IMG/VR virus record: IMGVR_UViG_3300008459_000357
Coordinates: 1-24,982 of that record
Reading direction: 5' to 3' (one strand)
Origin: a virus
Length of the DNA stretch: 24,982 bases
The notes beneath the pieces are model-generated. The model saw only the letters and a list, made by a program, of their open reading frames with translations. It was not told the origin of the DNA and searched no databases. Positions 23,328-24,982 of this stretch are shown here, one piece after another. The position numbers were made by a program, and so were the translations under genes. The stretch's first letter is position 1, and every line of letters starts with the position of its first letter.

Positions 23328-24982
23328 TAGATTTAAATACAATATTAAACGAATTAAACGAGGAAGAAGGTACTGTTTCCGCTGTATGTTACTACCCAGG
23401 AGGTTTTAAACCACCACATGAAGGACATTTTGAAGTAGTTAAAGACTTAGCTTCACGCACTTATATCACTAAAGTTATAGTTTTAATTGGTCATAAGACT
23501 CGTGATGGTATAACTAAGGAAATGAGTAAACGTATTTGGGATTTATATTTAGCTACTAACCCAATGGCTAAAGTAAGTGTAAGAATAAGTGATGATCCAT
23601 CTCCAATTTCAAATATATTTTCATCAATGGATTCTGATTTAGAATTAAAAGCATATGTTGCTGGAGCTAAATCAGAAGTAGAAGATCAAAATTATTTTAG
23701 TTCATTAAAGAAAGCATTTGGTGATAGAGTAATGCCTATTTCTGTTGATGAGAAAGTAATAACAGGAAACAAACGCTTATCAGGAACTCAAGTTCGTGAT
23801 TTAATCACTCAACTTAAAAAATCAGTATTAGAATTACGCTCAGTATCTGATAAATCATCAACTGAATATTCTAAAGCTAGAAACAACTATTTAAACACTT
23901 ATGAAGAATTAAAAGGTTGTTTTCCAGAATCAGTAATACAAAAAGGTGGGTTTGAAGATATACTTAAAATATTAGGTATTCCAATATTAAATGTAGATCA
24001 ACTTCAAGAAAATCAAGAAGATGGTAATTTAATTATACGTGTACCTTATCAATTAACACCTAAAATTGAGAACTATTTAAATACAATGTTAATACCATTT
24101 GAGTATTCTCAACAAGCATTTGGTGGTAATGAGCGTCGTATGTTAATTCCTAATTTAGGAGATTCAATTGATCAAAAAGAAAAAGTACTTAATTATTTAA
24201 GTAAACATAATATATCTGTTAATGTTGAAGAAGATTTATTCACTATCAATTGGTGGAAAGAATCATTAACTGAGTTTAAACTTGATGTTGAACCAACTAT
24301 TGGAGAAGATGATGTTGATCCTAAAGAATTAGAATTAGGTATTAAAACAGAAAAAGAACACACAAGTGATTATGAAACAGCTAAAAGAATAGCTTTAAAT
24401 CACCTAGGTGAAAATCCAAAATATTATTCTAAATTAAATAAAGCAGGATTAGAAGAAACATTATCTGAACCAGAAGAAAAAACAGATGATGTATTAAGTG
24501 ATTTTATTGATTTTGCTATTCAAGCTCTTGAATTAAAACAATCACCAAAAATTACTTTTACTGATGATGAGGAATTAGCTAAAAATATGCACTCATTAGG
24601 TGCTTATCAACCTAAAACTGATGAGTTATTAGTAGTAAAAGGACCAAGATTAACAGCTGATATTTTAAGAACATTAGCTCATGAATTAGTTCATCGTAAA
24701 CAAGATGAATTAGGACAATTAGAACCAGGTTCTGGTGCTACAGGATCACCTGTTGAAAATGAAGCTAATTCAGCTGCTGGTATATTATTAAGACAATTTG
24801 GAAAATACAGACCAGAAATATTTGAAACACTAACTGAAGAAGATAGAGAAGATAGATTTAAAATCTACTGTGATATGGATGGTGTTATAGTTGACTTTGA
24901 TAAAGGATATTTTGATTTAACAGGTGAAAGAGCTAGTTTTGGAACTGATCCTGAAAAATTCTGGGCTCCAATTACTAAAGCA
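23324..24982 (+). CDS. Multidomain protein: HxGH nucleotidyltransferase, HELVH metallopeptidase, HAD phosphatase (3' end outside window)
   Basis: Open from the ATG at 23324 to the window edge, 553 residues so far. Domain 1 (about 18-165) is a HIGH-type nucleotidyltransferase: GGFKPPHEGHF with H32/H35, and the second motif SGTQVRDLI near 150-160. A poorly defined region follows. At about 345-380, GIKTEKEHTSDYETAKRIAL with NHLGENPKYY resembles a small domain found in phage polyproteins (DUF5661-like as I recall). Domain 3 is a zinc peptidase: HELVH (453-457) with E480 in NEANSAAGILL, the HExxH...E pattern of ImmA/IrrE-like peptidases. Domain 4 begins IYCDMDGVIVDF, HAD motif I with D517 and D519. 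The chain is coupled to the upstream kinase by ATGA. Overall it resembles a polyvalent protein; the substrate of each part is unknown. Confidence 0.75.
   Translation, partial: MIDLNTILNELNEEEGTVSAVCYYPGGFKPPHEGHFEVVKDLASRTYITKVIVLIGHKTRDGITKEMSKRIWDLYLATNPMAKVSVRISDDPSPISNIFSSMDSDLELKAYVAGAKSEVEDQNYFSSLKKAFGDRVMPISVDEKVITGNKRLSGTQVRDLITQLKKSVLELRSVSDKSSTEYSKARNNYLNTYEELKGCFPESVIQKGGFEDILKILGIPILNVDQLQENQEDGNLIIRVPYQLTPKIENYLNTMLIPFEYSQQAFGGNERRMLIPNLGDSIDQKEKVLNYLSKHNISVNVEEDLFTINWWKESLTEFKLDVEPTIGEDDVDPKELELGIKTEKEHTSDYETAKRIALNHLGENPKYYSKLNKAGLEETLSEPEEKTDDVLSDFIDFAIQALELKQSPKITFTDDEELAKNMHSLGAYQPKTDELLVVKGPRLTADILRTLAHELVHRKQDELGQLEPGSGATGSPVENEANSAAGILLRQFGKYRPEIFETLTEEDREDRFKIYCDMDGVIVDFDKGYFDLTGERASFGTDPEKFWAPITKA

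Overview
The window looks like a stretch of a T4-like myophage genome (Caudoviricetes, contractile tail). Every supported gene lies on the + strand. The DNA is strongly AT-rich, genes abut or overlap by a few bases, and two recognisable T4-type baseplate wedge genes (25 and 6) sit side by side. Almost no start codon has a Shine-Dalgarno sequence; starts follow AT-rich leaders or stop/start overlaps such as TAATG and ATGA. That habit, plus tail adhesins with Thr/Pro linkers and small Cys-containing C-terminal domains, suggests a Bacteroidota host. The host is an inference.

Layout. (1) 1-567: 3' part of a probable gp55-like late sigma factor. (2) 613-4756: tail-tip/hub block: a small helical protein, a probable OB-fold hub protein, a CHAP/NlpC-type peptidase with a Thr/Pro linker, a small spike-like protein, a Lys/Ala-rich coiled-coil protein and a small protein with an IREEVQ N-terminus. 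(3) 4756-14066: baseplate wedge block: gp25, gp6, a GH19 endolysin-like enzyme, a DNRLRE-like adhesin, a small coiled-coil protein and a 1633-aa LamG-containing protein. (4) 14095-18993: five tail/adhesin proteins; the last three carry Thr/Pro-repeat linkers and swappable C-terminal domains. (5) 19016-21186: GIY-YIG endonuclease, DnaG-type primase and PD-(D/E)XK nuclease. (6) 21186-22304: small genes behind a duplicated TGACCGC element, ending with a triple AT-hook protein. (7) 22334-24982: a small IREEVQ protein, a P-loop kinase, and a large protein that runs off the window and combines a HxGH nucleotidyltransferase, a HELVH metallopeptidase and a HAD phosphatase.

How the parts may work together. 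A TATTTATA element recurs just upstream of the first gene of most apparent transcription units. It is the exact reverse complement of the T4 late promoter box, and a gp55-like sigma gene is in the same window, so it may be this phage's late promoter. The hub, wedge and adhesin genes would build the baseplate, pierce the wall with the CHAP and GH19 enzymes, and bind the host through exchangeable tips. The primase and nuclease belong to replication/recombination.

The most unusual item is the kinase plus nucleotidyltransferase-peptidase-phosphatase pair at the right end, which resembles a polyvalent protein and could be an effector or nucleotide/NAD/RNA repair cassette. No tRNA, CRISPR array, insertion sequence, riboswitch or clear hairpin terminator was seen, and no gene-free stretch reaches 300 bases.
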